DNA from: Nymphaea colorata | Taxonomy: Eukaryota; Streptophyta; Magnoliopsida; Nymphaeales; Nymphaeaceae | Direction: 5' to 3' | Assembly (NCBI RefSeq): GCF_008831285.2 | Contig: NC_045138.2 | Coordinates: forward strand, 13,466,571 to 13,530,570 | DNA: 64,000 nt | In this document: positions 25,801 through 37,638 of the stretch, in pieces | Numbering within the stretch: the stretch's first letter is position 1 | How the letters are laid out: each line of letters starts with the position of its first letter | The notes under the pieces: generated by a model | Databases searched by the model: none | Seen by the model: the letters and a program-made list of their open reading frames with translations, nothing else | What the model was told of the DNA's origin: nothing | Program-made: the position numbers and the translations under genes

Positions 25801-28800
25801 CATTCTTACTTGATGACCTGATGGAAGAAATGGATGAATGTATTTCAGGTGAGTATTTTGGTAAATATACTAATGCTCTTTTTTCTTTTATTTTCTGGGT
25901 GCATGGCGCTGTAATGGTTACTGTTCTCACTGTTACCATTGTGATCACCTGTTTTAGGACATGCTGTCGCCTGTTTAAGCAGCAATCAAACTTGTGAAGA
26001 CTCAACTTGTGATTTGGATCTCCTTAGGAAGGTCGATCCTGCGTCAGCAAATAGGATACATCCAAATGATATTAGAAAAGTAAGTGTCTCATGGTTGCGT
26101 AGTTTATGTTCTTCTTCAATTGCTGGTGGTTGATCTATACTTGTACTCAACTTTTTCATTCAGTTATTGTGTTTCTTAATTGCGTATTGTGACAAAAGGT
26201 GAAGTTGTAATGTTATTGAATCGCTTACCACTGAATGTTCTTAGGGAATCTGCTCTACGCTCTTGATATGCATTTCAAGGGACTGACTGGCTCATTTTTT
26301 CTGTCATCTATATGCACAGTACAAAATAGGCAAGTTTCTTGAAGTTTGTATGTGGGTGTGTGTATGAATGCATCTTACTGCAGTGTGTAAATTTTTAAAT
26401 ATCTGATGTCAACTTTGGGGTTTGGACCAGTTAAGGTCACACTATCCCAAATTGGCTCTGAGGAAAAAACTATTCTTCTTTTCGAAACTTCAACATGCAT
26501 AAGTAGTCCTGCCTGCTCAATATCTTGCTTTTTTGTGTTCTGGTTCATGGTTCCCCAGCAGAGGTCTCCAAAACATTGCAATGGGTGTATAATTGTTATG
26601 AGCTTTTTGACACATTCAAGTTTTTCCATTTTATTTTTATCTTATTCTTTTTTTAAGTTCCAGCATATAGTACATCTTCACTGGCACAGGAGTAGATAGT
26701 TCTGTAGGCATTCCTGCTCCTATATGGGTGTATCCTGTTTGCCTTAGACTAGGGTTGGCAGTAGTAGACAGTCCTACTCCTTTATCAACAGCCCATTGCT
26801 ATGATATAGACCAAAGGTGAACACAAGGAGAGGCAAGCCTCTTTGTCCTGCAAGGGTGGATTTCCTTTCCTAATCATGAATTCTGATTTTCTTCGACAAT
26901 CTAATCTTTGTGTGATGGCTGTCTTGCATCAGTAAATATGTGGACTATGTCTAACTTGTGCACACTGGATCTCATGAGATTGGTGTATACTGTATATCCA
27001 GCCAGTACCTTTGCGAGTATGCACATGTCAGTTTTTCTTAGTCCAGATAATTGTCTAGCCTATGCTACTCTGACCTTAGGTATCATCAATCTTTACCAGG
27101 CTCTATGTTCCAAATGCTGGATTTCAGGTCCTTGCACCAACTACTGATCCTGCAGCTAGGGACAGGTTTTCTTATTTCAGACTGTTATATATATGGACCT
27201 AGTGCATATACAAAATAATTGGTCACCAGGCTACCACCCAGTAGAATCAGTAGGAAAGGGAAATATCATTCTGCCCTTGTGCACTGCCGAAGTTATTCTT
27301 ATATTCTGAAGTCCGAGTATTCATTGTAGTCAAAGCTTTGTGCATTACTAGAACAGGCAAATCTGTTTGCTTCTGGGTATTGTTCTTTTATTTGAGATAA
27401 AGAGTTCAAGGCAAGGGCAAGTTTGCAGTTGAAAGAAACAAGTTTAGTTGGGTTTGAATGGACAATTTAGTCACCTCCAGTATACTTTTGACACTTAGAT
27501 AAATTCCTTAGGTCTTTTGTTAATTGAGGTTGAGTGTTTATTTGGTGAAAGGATGATAGATTTATGATCCAATTATGGTTGTCACTGGAAATTAGCTGAA
27601 GAAAAGTAATGAATTGCAACCAGATTCGACAATTTCTGGAGCTTCTTAAGTGATAGCTGTTTCATGATTATGTACTTTTTGTGGATGATGTTTATTAACC
27701 AACATACATAACTTACCTATCTGTCATTATGAATATCATCTAAGATGATGCCACAAAAGAATGGTCTTATGGTTAAATATGTCCGCTGAATTCTTAATGC
27801 ATGTCTATGCAGGTCAAACATTATCTTAGCCTATATACAAAAACAGGAAGGCTTCCTAGTGAATTATTTCAAGGAAAGGGATCTGAGGTTTGTGTTTCTT
27901 CTTTCATAGGTGGATGTGTTTTTTTTCTATGTTCTAAAAATGTTTTACAATTTGAATTGTCCAAACAAACGGAGCTTGTGTCCCAACTTTCCTGACATTA
28001 TTATCAAAATTATTTTTAACATGCATTAGAAACATTCTCTAGATAGCAGCATACAAGCACATGACATTGGAGATTGGTTGGAGAATTTTGCATATTTCTG
28101 CCAGTATTTTCCTTTTAGAAGACTGCAGTTACTTGGATAATGGCCCGATGTTCTTAATAAATTGTGTTTCGTCATTTTCATCCATATGCTGCATTTTTTG
28201 TTCAGTGTAACCATCAATGGAAGTCAAGCACCTAAGTTCTGGGTGATGGTGACTGCAATCTGAGACCAGAAACATAGGCTAATATTAATGTCTACCATTA
28301 TGTGCATTGGCCATTTACCCAGGTTTTTAGCAAGTAACTTGTTTGCAGTCTGGTTAAAAGAGAGATAAACGAAGTATTTTAGAAGATGATCTTGTTGTTC
28401 ATGTATTTCTTCTCCTTGGCAAATGAAAGACTTGCTGAGGAAACTTGTTGGTAGTTATAGTGGTAACCTTGACATTGCTTCTGACAGGGCAGAAGTGGGG
28501 CAGAGTAGCAGATTTCAGATACGATTGCTGCTTTGTGTGTGTGGATGCTTCTCTTCCTGTCATTGACAGATATGTTGAAGAGAGGGTCGACTGCATGATT
28601 GAAGCTGGCTTACTGAATGAAGTAATTGATATATACAACCCAAGTGCAGACTACTCAAGGGGGCTTCGGCAGGCTATTGGTGTACGTGAATTTGAGGAAT
28701 TCTTGACATTCTCTCTCTCTAAGGGAGAAAGTCTCTACCCACACCTCGTAAAGGAGGCAGCTGATATAAGTGCACAGCAAGGTGGTCCTTTCTTGACACA

Positions 28801-29905
28801 TGGTGAAGATAAATCTCTGTCACACACTGCAAGGGAAATATTTGAGTCAGGAGATGAGACACAAAAGATTCTGTTAGTAAAAGCTATTGATAAGTTGAAG
28901 GCAAACACACGAAAGCTTGTCCGCCGTCAAGTAATTTTTTTTCTCCTTCAAGAACTAAATCACAATCTTCCATGTGGATGTGGGTAGAGTTTATTTTATT
29001 ACCTTAGGATCATATTAAAGCTTGTGGCCTGACTTGTAATTTTAGTACATGACATGTATTACCAATTGTTTCCATCATGATAGCCGTGCCAATTTTTGTC
29101 AACTTGAGCATGCGCCGTTCAAGAATATCTATCTCCAGAGATAAGCTTGAGAGAAATCATCTGGTGAATCACAAAGTAACTTGAGTAAAGTCATCATTGG
29201 GCCGAAAAGTTCTATGTTATTATGGGTTATAATTTATAATACTTTGACTTTTGAGTGAGGATCTTTTGATTTTGATGTTACAGAGGCGGAGGCTTAATCG
29301 GCTGAAGGAAGTATTCGGATGGGAGCTTCATTACTTTGATGCAACAGAAGCCATTCTGAGTATGTCAAACAATCTTTTTTGGGTCCTAGTGCTCTGGTAG
29401 GTACATGGTCAATGTCCACCAGATATGTTCTAAATCTTCATTTTGTCAGGCAAATCTGCAGAAGCTTGGACAAAGCTGGTGGTTGAACCTTGTGTGGAAA
29501 CAATTGGATCTTTTTCGCACATGGTTTCTTTGGATGAACCACAAGGGCTTCAAGAGAGCATAGCATCCAGGGACTTGTGGACGCAGTATATCTGTCAGGT
29601 ACCATGCTTCGTCCATCTCTCAGTTCCTGTTGTTTCCTCCAACATGGTAAGTGATTCTGCAATTCGTGTTTAACTTTTGTCACCATCTTATTGGACACCA
29701 GGCTTGTGGAAATCGTGTACTTCGTGGAGCGCATGAGTGGGAGGAACATCTAAGAGGTCGTGGCCATCGAAAACGGATTCACAGACTGAGGAAAAAGGCT
29801 CAAAGTTTTGGCTCAGGAGAAAATCTTCATGAGAAACAGATGGAGCAAGTGTCCGGGCTCCACATGGCAACGGAAAAATGCTTCGAAATGCAAGGGCTCA
29901 AGTAA
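22894..29905 (+). CDS. IPT2: tRNA dimethylallyltransferase (IPT2/MOD5 type)
   Basis: This enzyme adds a dimethylallyl group to adenosine 37 of tRNAs that read UNN codons; in plants it feeds cis-zeatin formation. Eleven exons join in phase: 22894-23085, 23167-23221, 24067-24146, 24861-24929, 25788-25848, 25958-26079, 27813-27887, 28493-28930, 29284-29359, 29450-29598 and 29702-29905, giving 506 residues. The P-loop is GATGSGKS at 36-43. The catalytic-base motif NADSMQ is at 59-64 (Asp61), followed by VYEGLDILTNK. GVPHHLLG and the GGTNYYIQ motif are both present. The C-terminus has a zinc finger, C438-x2-C441-x13-H455-x5-H461, then basic RKRIHRLRKK. That finger marks the eukaryotic nuclear/cytosolic type (Arabidopsis IPT2, yeast Mod5, human TRIT1) rather than the adenylate or plastid IPTs. 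A second in-frame Met14 could also be used. No transit peptide is evident. Introns 1 and 2 begin inside CT tracts. Confidence 0.93.
23086..23112. repeat. CT microsatellite abutting the exon 1 donor of IPT2
   Basis: The donor reads CAG|GTCTCTCTCT, so the dinucleotide run begins within the splice site. A second, shorter CT run follows the exon 2 donor (GG|GTCTTTCTCTCTC) from 23222 on. Confidence 0.85.
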
Positions 29906-30614
29906 AATAAAGGGAAGCTGGCTACTTGCTAAGCGTTGGAGCATGTGAAGGTCCGCCAAACCCTACAAGCGGTGGCATGCTCGAGTGTTCCTACGGCCTC
30001 CATTTTCAGCCGCTTCATTTGCTGTACGAGAAACTGGACAGGCAACATCATTCTGTCGTTCATGTCCAAGGTTTCCACTTCAAAGGGCTTAACATTTGGA
30101 ATTGGGTTAAGGTTCCGACTGTTCCTTACTTTTTCAAACTTATACGAACTCTGATGCAAAACTCAATGATTTAAAGAGTGGTTGAATTTCTGGCCGAATC
30201 GCTGTGACCCTTTCTTGCTGTTCATGGGGCATGAAGACCGTCTCGGTCTTGTTGTTCTGATTAATACATGAAGAACCGCACAATCCCTGCTTTTGCCGTT
30301 GGGCAAAGTTGAGGTCAGTTTTTAGCTTAAAATAAATGGTGTCGGGTGCTCTTCTGCATCCTTTTCTTCCTTGTAAAAAATTAGTGAGAAGGAACGTAGG
30401 TAGGAACGGGGATCGTCTCACGCTGCAGGGCTCTTATGTTTCTTCCTTGTGATTGCGTCACTCGAGGCCCGATTCTGTGTGTTCATGTAAGGTTCTGTTG
30501 GTTTTCCCGGTGAAGCGCCGTTTTACTGAATATGGTCGATCAGGCTCAGAACTCTTCAATAGCGTGTCGCACCGTTTGGTCACTCCACCATGTGTATGAG
30601 TGGAGAGAGAGAGA

Positions 30615-30619
30615 CCGAC
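30615..30619 (+). promoter_or_regulatory. CRT/DRE core upstream of the DREB1 gene
   Basis: CCGAC, the core bound by CBF/DREB proteins, 304 bases upstream of the DREB1 start codon. A second copy is at 30743-30747. Confidence 0.45.
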
Positions 30620-30702
30620 CATTGACGGCGGTTTCCTTTTTTAAGAAGGGCCCGCGATGACAACGGCGGAGTCCCCTTTTGTTTTGTTCTTCCCATTTCC
30701 GT

Positions 30703-30708
30703 CACGTG
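30703..30708 (+). promoter_or_regulatory. G-box upstream of the DREB1 gene
   Basis: A CACGTG palindrome, a bHLH/bZIP site, here in the context GTCACGTGAT. A second G-box is at 30802-30807 in the context ACACACGTGC. ICE1-type MYC and PIF proteins are known regulators of DREB1 genes through such E/G-boxes; that they act here is inference. Confidence 0.45.
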
Positions 30709-30742
30709 ATGCAAATCTCCCCGAATTTTTCTCGTGCCGAAA

Positions 30743-30747
30743 CCGAC
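30743..30747 (+). promoter_or_regulatory. Second CRT/DRE core upstream of the DREB1 gene
   Basis: CCGAC in the context AAACCGACCC, 176 bases upstream of the start codon and between the two G-boxes. Confidence 0.45.
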
Positions 30748-30922
30748 CCCCGGCCGGGGGACCGGAGAATCCTTTTATTAATTTTGTCTCCCGTGTTCAC
30801 ACACGTGCTGCTTCTGCGCGTATTAAACTGCGTAGAGTTCGCGGCCCCCAACTGATCCCCCTCTATGTGAGCACCATCCTCCCCTCCCAAGTCCAAACCC
30901 CTCTTCTTTCTCTCATGCTTCC

Positions 30923-31573
30923 ATGGATTCAGATGTACTCTCTTCTTCTTCTTCATCAACATCATCTTCTTCTTCTTCTTCTTCTAGCACTTCTCACCAC
31001 TGTAGCCACGGTCATTCTTTGGCTTCTGACATGCCAAAGAAGAAAGCAGGCCGGAAGAAGTTCCAGGAGACGAGGCACCCTGTTTATCGGGGTGTACGTC
31101 GGAGGAAAGGCGGGAAGTGGGTTTGTGAGATACGTGAGCCCTTCAAGAAAACCCGTATCTGGCTCGGCACTTACCAATATCTGGAGATGGCTGCCCGTGC
31201 CTATGATGTTGCGGCCTTGGCTCTCAGGGGCAAGTCTGCCCTTCTCAACTTCGCCGACTCGGCATGGTCGGTGCCTCGTTCAGAGTCCAAGTCTCCCAAG
31301 GACATCCAGGCTGCTGCCATGGCAGCAGCCGAGGCATTTCGGCCATCCGCCAGTAAGAAGAACATGGTGCCGGAAACCAGCCACTGGTTCGAGCCACAAG
31401 CAGTTGCTCCCAATTCCAGTGCATTTGTGGATGAGGAAGCCTTGTTCAACATGCCGGCTCTGCTTGCTAGCATGGCAGAAGGGTTGCTGCTAGCTCCACC
31501 AGCATGTGTGCAATCCGATGATTGGGATGACACGGACGATGTCGACATGGAGATAAAGTTGTGGAGTGACTAG
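30923..31573 (+). CDS. CBF/DREB1-type AP2/ERF transcription factor
   Basis: A nuclear activator of 216 residues that binds CRT/DRE (CCGAC) elements in cold- and dehydration-response genes. It is intronless, as usual for the group. After a Ser-rich start (residues 7-24) comes the first CBF signature, [16 protein letters not shown] (38-53), which is basic and also serves as a nuclear signal. The AP2 domain is about 54-111 and contains [19 protein letters not shown], with the DREB-type Val14 and Glu19 of the domain. DSAW follows (112-115), the second CBF signature, though its usual Arg is replaced by Ser. The acidic C-terminus ends in LWSD, close to the LWSY motif of CBFs. One oddity is Leu where most AP2 domains have Pro before EMAARA. 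The start was chosen because the next Met is inside the signature. The gene follows IPT2 on the same strand with a 1-kb gap. Confidence 0.93.
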   Translation: MDSDVLSSSSSSTSSSSSSSSSTSHHCSHGHSLASDMPKKKAGRKKFQETRHPVYRGVRRRKGGKWVCEIREPFKKTRIWLGTYQYLEMAARAYDVAALALRGKSALLNFADSAWSVPRSESKSPKDIQAAAMAAAEAFRPSASKKNMVPETSHWFEPQAVAPNSSAFVDEEALFNMPALLASMAEGLLLAPPACVQSDDWDDTDDVDMEIKLWSD

Positions 31574-34189
31574 TGGTACTGTTACTCAAGAGCACTACTT
31601 GATGACTTGATATTCGGTCAGTTGGCGGGTCAGATACGCAAACTCATTTCTTTTAACTGCTGACCAGTGAGTGACCATACAACAGGCGTGCTCACCAATC
31701 CACGTTATATGTTGGTAGTCACCGACTTGTATGTTTTGAAGGAAAGTTTGAGCTTTGTTTTCTCAGGCTATGTTTACTTACCTTGATCTGTATACAAATA
31801 TGGAAGACATGGGCCAAGCGTGGCATGTCATGCCTTGTTCGATTTTCGCTCAAAATTTTGAGAAGGGTCGCTGCTATTCTAATCCGTGTTGAATGAGCAG
31901 GTCTTCTTTTTTCATTCCAGTTAATGAGAGAGATCGAGATTTGTTGTATTTGGTTTTGTTTATGGTTTATGTGTGGGTTTACTAGAAAATACTGGTTCAT
32001 AGTAAGGTCTTACAGGCAGCACTATTGAATGATGGTCACTTAAGATACCAATATGGGCTTGGAACAATTGCCTTCTGTGTTTCATTGGAGATGAAAATAT
32101 ATACCAACATCAGAAATCATTTCATTCTTGAGTTTTTTTTTTTTTTTATAGTGAAATTATTGTCATCAATCCAATCATTTTGTTTTGAAGGGGGAGCTGT
32201 AACTGCATGACAGGTAAACTATAGACGGGTAGCAAATATTGATGATGCTACGAGTTTTCTTAAAAAAAATGCAGACCCACTCATGTTGATATCACAGGTA
32301 TTTGTCTAATTGAGCACTTCCCCCTCCTTGGGAATCTTATTCACAGTGCGAACGACGTCTTGAAACCTATGGACTGCAAGGGGATGGTGGTGACAAACTC
32401 TGGCGGCTCATTCGTGATCCATCATTTTTGGAACTAATTACAATCTGATGTGTATAATCTTGGGTACATTTTGCAGGAACCGGCCCTAGCTCATGCTAGT
32501 AAAGCAATTGGGAGACAAGTCAGGGCGTTTCCTCAAAAATTACATATTTTCAAAACGGAAGTAACAGAGTTGTATGTCTATTTTTTGGTCTAAGGTCGAG
32601 CTAACTTGTCAATAAAACAAATACAATTCAAAGCTGGAAACAGTAGATTTGAATTCCAAAACTACCTGTTTTCAAGACAAGAACTTGAGCAGGTCGGTTT
32701 GCATCGACTTCAGTTCACAATTCAAAGCTGGAAACATTATTTGGCAAATTGCCTTTGAAGCGCCCACACCTACGGGAGAGGAGAAGCCAATTTTAACGAA
32801 GAAAGCCAAATTTCTCATACGTTCACTCGAGTGCAGCTTTCGCTTCTAACGTTGGTCAAGGGAAGGGACTGTACATCTATTTATAAGATTGTCAACTAGA
32901 CAAAGCTTTTGGTTACAAGCAAAAAGAGTCAAGATGTCACACTCACTCAAAACTTGATAATGTCTTCAACGCTTCTTTTTGAACAAGAGACGAGGGAATC
33001 GGCTGAATACGAAGTGGGTCCATTAAATTAATGCTGGCCGCTGGACAAACAGTGTTAATTAGAACCATTCCGCTTTGGTCGGAGCTCCCTATCTTGCCCC
33101 TTTCGAGAAGTTTTATTTTATGGCCTTGGCCGCCACCATAATTCATCACAAACGACAATCTTTTTGCTTGTGCCGACCCTGCTGCCAGTTGCGTTTAAGT
33201 AATCCCCAACATCTTGTTCACGCCTTCTTGTAATGAAATCCTTTTCTGAGATTAAAAATAAATAAATCCATCTCAGAATCGGGCCCTCCTTGCTTCACCC
33301 ACTCTTCTTCTTGTACCAAACTTTCCTGAAAGTAAATAATTGGTTTGTAATTGCATAACACAAGGTCATGAAAAGCCGAAACGTGAGAAAGTCATCATGC
33401 CTGTGTCATCATAGATGAGGATTTTGCCATTAAGGTAACAAATTGTGGTTGTATCTTAAATAATTGTTTTCCACCTTAAACATGAATATAATCTGTCACA
33501 ACTGAGGTCAACCCAACAGAGAATAAGAGCCGACCTCATAGTCTATTGATCAACTATTTGATCGAACATCGAGGTCAACTTTCTCTATTGATAGTGGCCG
33601 GTAATTTTGTCGAGAAAAATTTTTGCAAAATAATCAAGAGCGACGTCTTAAAAGAAAAAGAAATATTCGTCTCGAACAGTAAAAAGGAAAAAGGGGGCAG
33701 GTAAGGAAAAATTACTTACCAGTAGGGAGAGAGAAGAAGAGGGAAACCGTCCGAGTAAAGGAAATCTAGCAAGAAACGAACACGGGAGACAACTCAAGGT
33801 GTTGGCACTTGGCAGGGCCAGGGGAATAGAAAAGAAAGCATGCAGGTTTGAATGGGAAGTTAATGCCCCTGAAAATGGATCGTTATTATACCACCCTCTT
33901 ACCCCATTTTGGGGGCAACCGAGCTTTCAGATCAGTTTCTAACCCATTGCCTTCTCTCTCATCAGTATCACCCATTGGCTTTCACTTCTGGGCATTCATC
34001 TATGTTGCCCATCACAGATAGATAAGACTTGTGTATTTTTCTTAGAAACCTATAGCTCCGCCTCTTTAGAGGAAGCTGCAGAGCACAGTATGATCTCACA
34101 TCAAGAAACAAGCATTTGCGCTCGTTATTCTTGTTTTTATGTAGAGAAAAAGAGAAAGAAATCTCTCTCTCTTTCTGTCTGTTCTTTCG
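31574..34189. other. Intergenic, no gene recognised
   Basis: The DREB1 3' flank is followed by about 2.3 kb of AT-rich DNA with short unconvincing frames. No repeat with definable ends was found. Confidence 0.5.
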
Positions 34190-34336
34190 ATGGCGGGAAG
34201 TAACGGAAAAGAATGCCGAAGGAAGAAAGTTGGGAACCGAAAGGAATCCTCCGACGGTGCATCGACCCTTCCCCTGCCTGTCTGATCACCAAACTAGAAG
34301 CAGTTTTTCGAGAGCTTGACGACAAGTTCTTGCAGG
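34190..34336 (+). other. Orphan first-exon-like stretch
   Basis: After a CT-rich leader come an ATG at 34190 (31 codons, stops) and, in another frame, an ATG at 34213. The second frame stays open for 41 codons and ends exactly at a TTGCAG|GTCTCTCTCT donor. Its peptide (MPKEESWEPKGILRRCIDPS, later LEAVFRELDDKFLQ) has the composition of real coding sequence. No downstream exon could be matched to it before the next gene. It may be exon 1 of a gene whose other exons I cannot recognise, the relic of a gene broken by insertions, or a noncoding transcript. Not identified. Confidence 0.3.
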
Positions 34337-36294
34337 TCTCTCTCTCTCCCTCTCTTTCTTATGGCCGTGATTCAAACATTGTTTTACACACTAGGCACAA
34401 CAAAGCTATAGTTGATTGCTCTCTAAGTGTCTCTTCTAGTATGCTATTTTCATTGTTTAGGTTGGAGTTATTTCTCTGTTCTAATTGGTACTTTCATATC
34501 AGGTTTGATGCTTTCAGTTGATCTTCTTTTTCAGAATAGAGGGTTTATTTTGCTATATTTAGTGCAATTATGTAGATAATAGCATTTTGCAGATCACCAT
34601 AAAGTGGTATGGTGGTAGATCCTCACTGTTCCTAATTTACAAGTTTTGCTGCTTGATTCCTTTAAAATCTGTTTTCTTATCTCGAACTTGTTCAATGTCT
34701 GTAAAACGAAACCAATTTTTGGTTGGGGTGTTTTTGTTACAAAATTTCTACTTCTAGTCTGTTTTCCTCAAATGACAAGTGAGTTTGAACATGTTTGGGT
34801 CAAAGTTGGGTTTTGAACTTGACACACCCTCAAAGTTGGGTTTCAGAGCCCTGGTTGAGGAGAGAGGGTGCCACAGATGAAGGTGAACCCAGCAATGCAG
34901 CCACCAAGGAGTCGATCCTAGAAATCTTGGGGAGGAAATTGAAGGGTCATTGGGTTTCTTATTCTTGTGGATACAATATCCACCCATAATTTTTTGTGTT
35001 TGACAGGACTAGGAAATGTGTGCAAATTTGACCAGCTGAGAGTGTCTGTTGCCTAAAGGGCCAAGCCTACTAGTACTAGCTTGAGCTTGGGTAGTTTGAT
35101 TACATGACTTCACTTAAGCTCATTTAGTTTAGTAATTGAGTTGAGCTTCGGCCTTCTGTGCAGCCTAGTCACCAACTCTCGATGACCAGTTTTATTTGCT
35201 CATGTGTTTCACGGTTTCTGTTGTATCCATCTTTCCCGGGGTCTGTTTGTATGTATGTAAATAATAGTTGGTCATATCTCTAGTGTATTGCACTTTCTAT
35301 GTTTTTGTACTTATATGGTATGTGCTGGCTGTTGCATCTTTTGCTTTCGCTTTCGCTTTGTAATGTACGCCATGTATATGTGTTCTGTTGAGGCCGAGGC
35401 AAAGGATTTGAAAAGGAGAAAAACAAAGGCAGATACCGCATGAAATGAAATTGTCATCATTGACTAAGCCATACATAATCCCTAATTCATACAACTTTCT
35501 TTCTATGAAGATAAAAAAACATTTATATTTGTAAATCCAAAAAGGAAAACAATCAATAATTAATCGTATGCTTAGACTAATGCAGTTTAATAATGAAGGC
35601 GTGTCATAAGCATTTGCCTTTTCATTTGCTTCAGTACCAATGTTTACGAAATACATAACAAACTACGTAGATGAAAAATGAGATCAATTATTTAAAGGGG
35701 CCCTGAGACCTTTTCGTCCTCTTACTCTAAAATTAAATTGGATCAATCAAAACAGTTTTTTTTTTTTTCTATATGTCAATCTCTTAAAAGTGGGTCATCA
35801 TAACCTTTCCGAAACCCAGCCAATGAGAGTACGGTAATTGATTATTAATTTATGATTCACTGTGAACTATTAATTTTGAAATAAACAGTGAAACAAATTA
35901 AACAACTTGCCAAATTGTTTTAACAATCCAAGACATTGGGCGAAAGCTGTTCAATCACTTATATAAGTTATATTGTCAATTATTTAATAATATTAACTAT
36001 GTTAACTAGGATTGAGTTAGCTGACGGAAAGAGATTCCTGGCTTGGATGCGATGAGTTGGGAAAAAAAAACCTCGCAATCCATTAACATTTTGGGTGAGA
36101 AAAGGAAAGAAAGAAAAGAAGTCAATTTATTGATTAAACATAGCCATATGACGGGAAAAGGTGACTGGAATAATTCAGACCCACAACAGCCCAAGGATTC
36201 TGCCTTCACCTGCTTTTTTTATTCAATGTGAAAAACCAGTAGAGAAAAAGAAAAATAAGCGAAGGGGTGCAGGTTTTGAAAGACATTCTTGAGC
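34337..36294. other. Intergenic or intron, repeat-bearing
   Basis: If the orphan exon is real, some of this is its intron. A 64-codon open frame (34795-34989, with the segment EGEPSNAATKESILEILG) sits beside a short direct duplication (TCAAAGTTGGGTTT twice). It immediately precedes copy A of a dispersed repeat (35008-35310). The rest is AT-rich with a poly-T run near 35757. No gene could be assigned. Confidence 0.45.
35008..35310. repeat. Dispersed repeat, copy A
   Basis: This segment is clearly homologous, in the same orientation, to 41938-42230 in the kelch gene. Shared blocks include ACTAGGAAATGTGTGC, CTAAAGGGCCAAGC, TAGCTTGAGCTTGG, a 20-base block ACATGACTTCACTTAAGCTC, and GACCAGTTTTATTTG. 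The body has no open frame and no obvious terminal repeats. It is an unclassified, probably non-autonomous transposable sequence. Confidence 0.75.
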
Positions 36295-37526
36295 TCACTT
36301 CTTGCAGATCATGCCACGGCCATTGAACCCGGTTTTGCACACCAAGTCGCCTTCGCCCGGACGAACGGCTCCCTCGACGGTCAAGCCGGACGCCGTGCCC
36401 GTGAACCTTGCTGCGGCACAATCGGTGGGGAAGAGTCCCGAAGAGAGGAACTCGCGGTCGCCTCCCAGCACTGGCATCTTCAGACCAATCTTAGCTCTGC
36501 TCTTGTAGTTGTCCGCATAGGTTTGGCCCAGCACGCCATTGACGCTGCCGGTAAGGGAGTAGAACCTGAAGCCTAAGTCTAAGTGAGCGAAGCAGTGGTC
36601 GTTGGTGATGCCGTAGCCGTGGACCCTAGATTCCTGCTTGCCGATAGGAACCACCTTGACCATGATCCTGAACTTGTTGGGTGCCTCGACCACGACCTCA
36701 TTCGCCGGTGCGTCTAAGCGAGAGAGATGGTGAGAGCAGATGCAGCGGCACTACTCGACCACTGAGCGTTCTCCGCGGCGGGGAGGAAGACGGGCTCGCC
36801 GTCGAAGGCAATGGCCAGCTGATCAACCGCATCATCCCATTCAGCGACCTGCGTCAATATAATCGTCCAATATAAGCAAGTTAATTTTCTGCTTTTCCGC
36901 AGCGCCATGCAGCTTATGTAGTTATGTGCATGGCGGGCTATCCGTTCATTTTGAACGTAGAGCTAGCTAGATAAGAGTTGCTCACTGGGGGTTCACCTTC
37001 TTGGCACCAATGAAGAGCCTGTGTTCGTCAAAGAGGATTCCGATGGACTGGACCCATATGAAGTCTCGGTTCATGCCGTCCCCCCTCTTGCCGATGAAGT
37101 GGCCGTTGATGTGGAGGTTGGTGTCGGACACCAAGCAGAAGTCCTTGTCTTTCTTGCCGTGGAAGTAGAAGGTGATGCCATCCCCTCCGATGAAGCGGGG
37201 ATCATCGCACACAGCGCCAGGCTCGTCGCAACCTGCACAGAGAGAGACCAACACAACGTATGTGAATAGCTTCCTTTGATACTGAACTAATAATGACCGA
37301 CTTACGGCAGACTGGTGTGGCAGTTCATTTTGCAGGTGGTGGGGCAAGCGTCAGGGCAGATCTGCTCGACCATGTAGCATTTCCCAAATTGAGGTTCGTG
37401 GCGCCTGCACCTCACTCTCTTGCGCGTAGAAGATGGTGGAGTTGCAGATGCGATCTCGACAAAAACAAAGGCGAGCAGGAGGAGGAGGAGGAGGCCTCGA
37501 GCAACCGGGACGTTTGCGGAAGCCAT
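36295..37526 (-). pseudogene. Root-cap/LEA-related secreted protein gene, frame-disrupted
   Basis: The sequence encodes the plant root-cap family (Root_cap domain, LEA-related) in three exons: 37526 to about 37306-37313, 37232-36997, and 36848-36295. Exon 1 has a signal peptide (MASANVPVARG, then poly-Leu) and a Cys-rich segment (CYMVEQICPDACPTTCKMNC). Exon 2 has the family core DPRFIGGDGITFYFHGKKD. Exon 3 has VLGQTY, the MPVLGGDREF block and TDCAAARF, and ends in ICKK. Two things do not fit. The strong exon 1 donor (CC|GTAAGT) puts exon 2 out of frame; only a weaker GTCTGC donor seven bases upstream keeps it. In exon 3, near 36711, the frame runs into a TAG after SALTISLA, while the rest of the domain continues in another frame (DAPANEVVVEAPNKF), so one small indel is implied. 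Either the gene is a young pseudogene or the assembly has an error. Everything else is well conserved. Confidence 0.75.
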
Positions 37527-37630
37527 ATTCTTTTGCAACAAAAAAGGATGGAAGATCGAACTCTCTCAATTGGCTAGTGGGGGGCAATGGCTTCCAATTG
37601 GATGTGTCCTACTGTTAAGGGCCATTCATC

Positions 37631-37638
37631 TATTTATA
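37631..37638 (-). promoter_or_regulatory. TATA box for the root-cap gene
   Basis: TATAAATA on the minus strand, about 105 bases upstream of the ATG at 37526. Its spacing is right for a leader of roughly 75 bases. An intact promoter fits either a young pseudogene or an assembly error. Confidence 0.55.

Noticed and set aside
30657-31493. A 278-codon open frame overlapping the DREB1 gene in another frame, on the same strand
   Set aside because: It shows no known domain and consists of Leu- and Arg-rich sequence that follows from the GC-rich, Ser/Ala-coding DREB1 frame. The AP2 frame is unmistakably the real one.
34795-34989. A 64-codon frame with plausible composition after the orphan exon
   Set aside because: It contains a short internal duplication, starts and ends without clear splice sites, and abuts a dispersed repeat. 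It could not be joined to the orphan exon with confidence.
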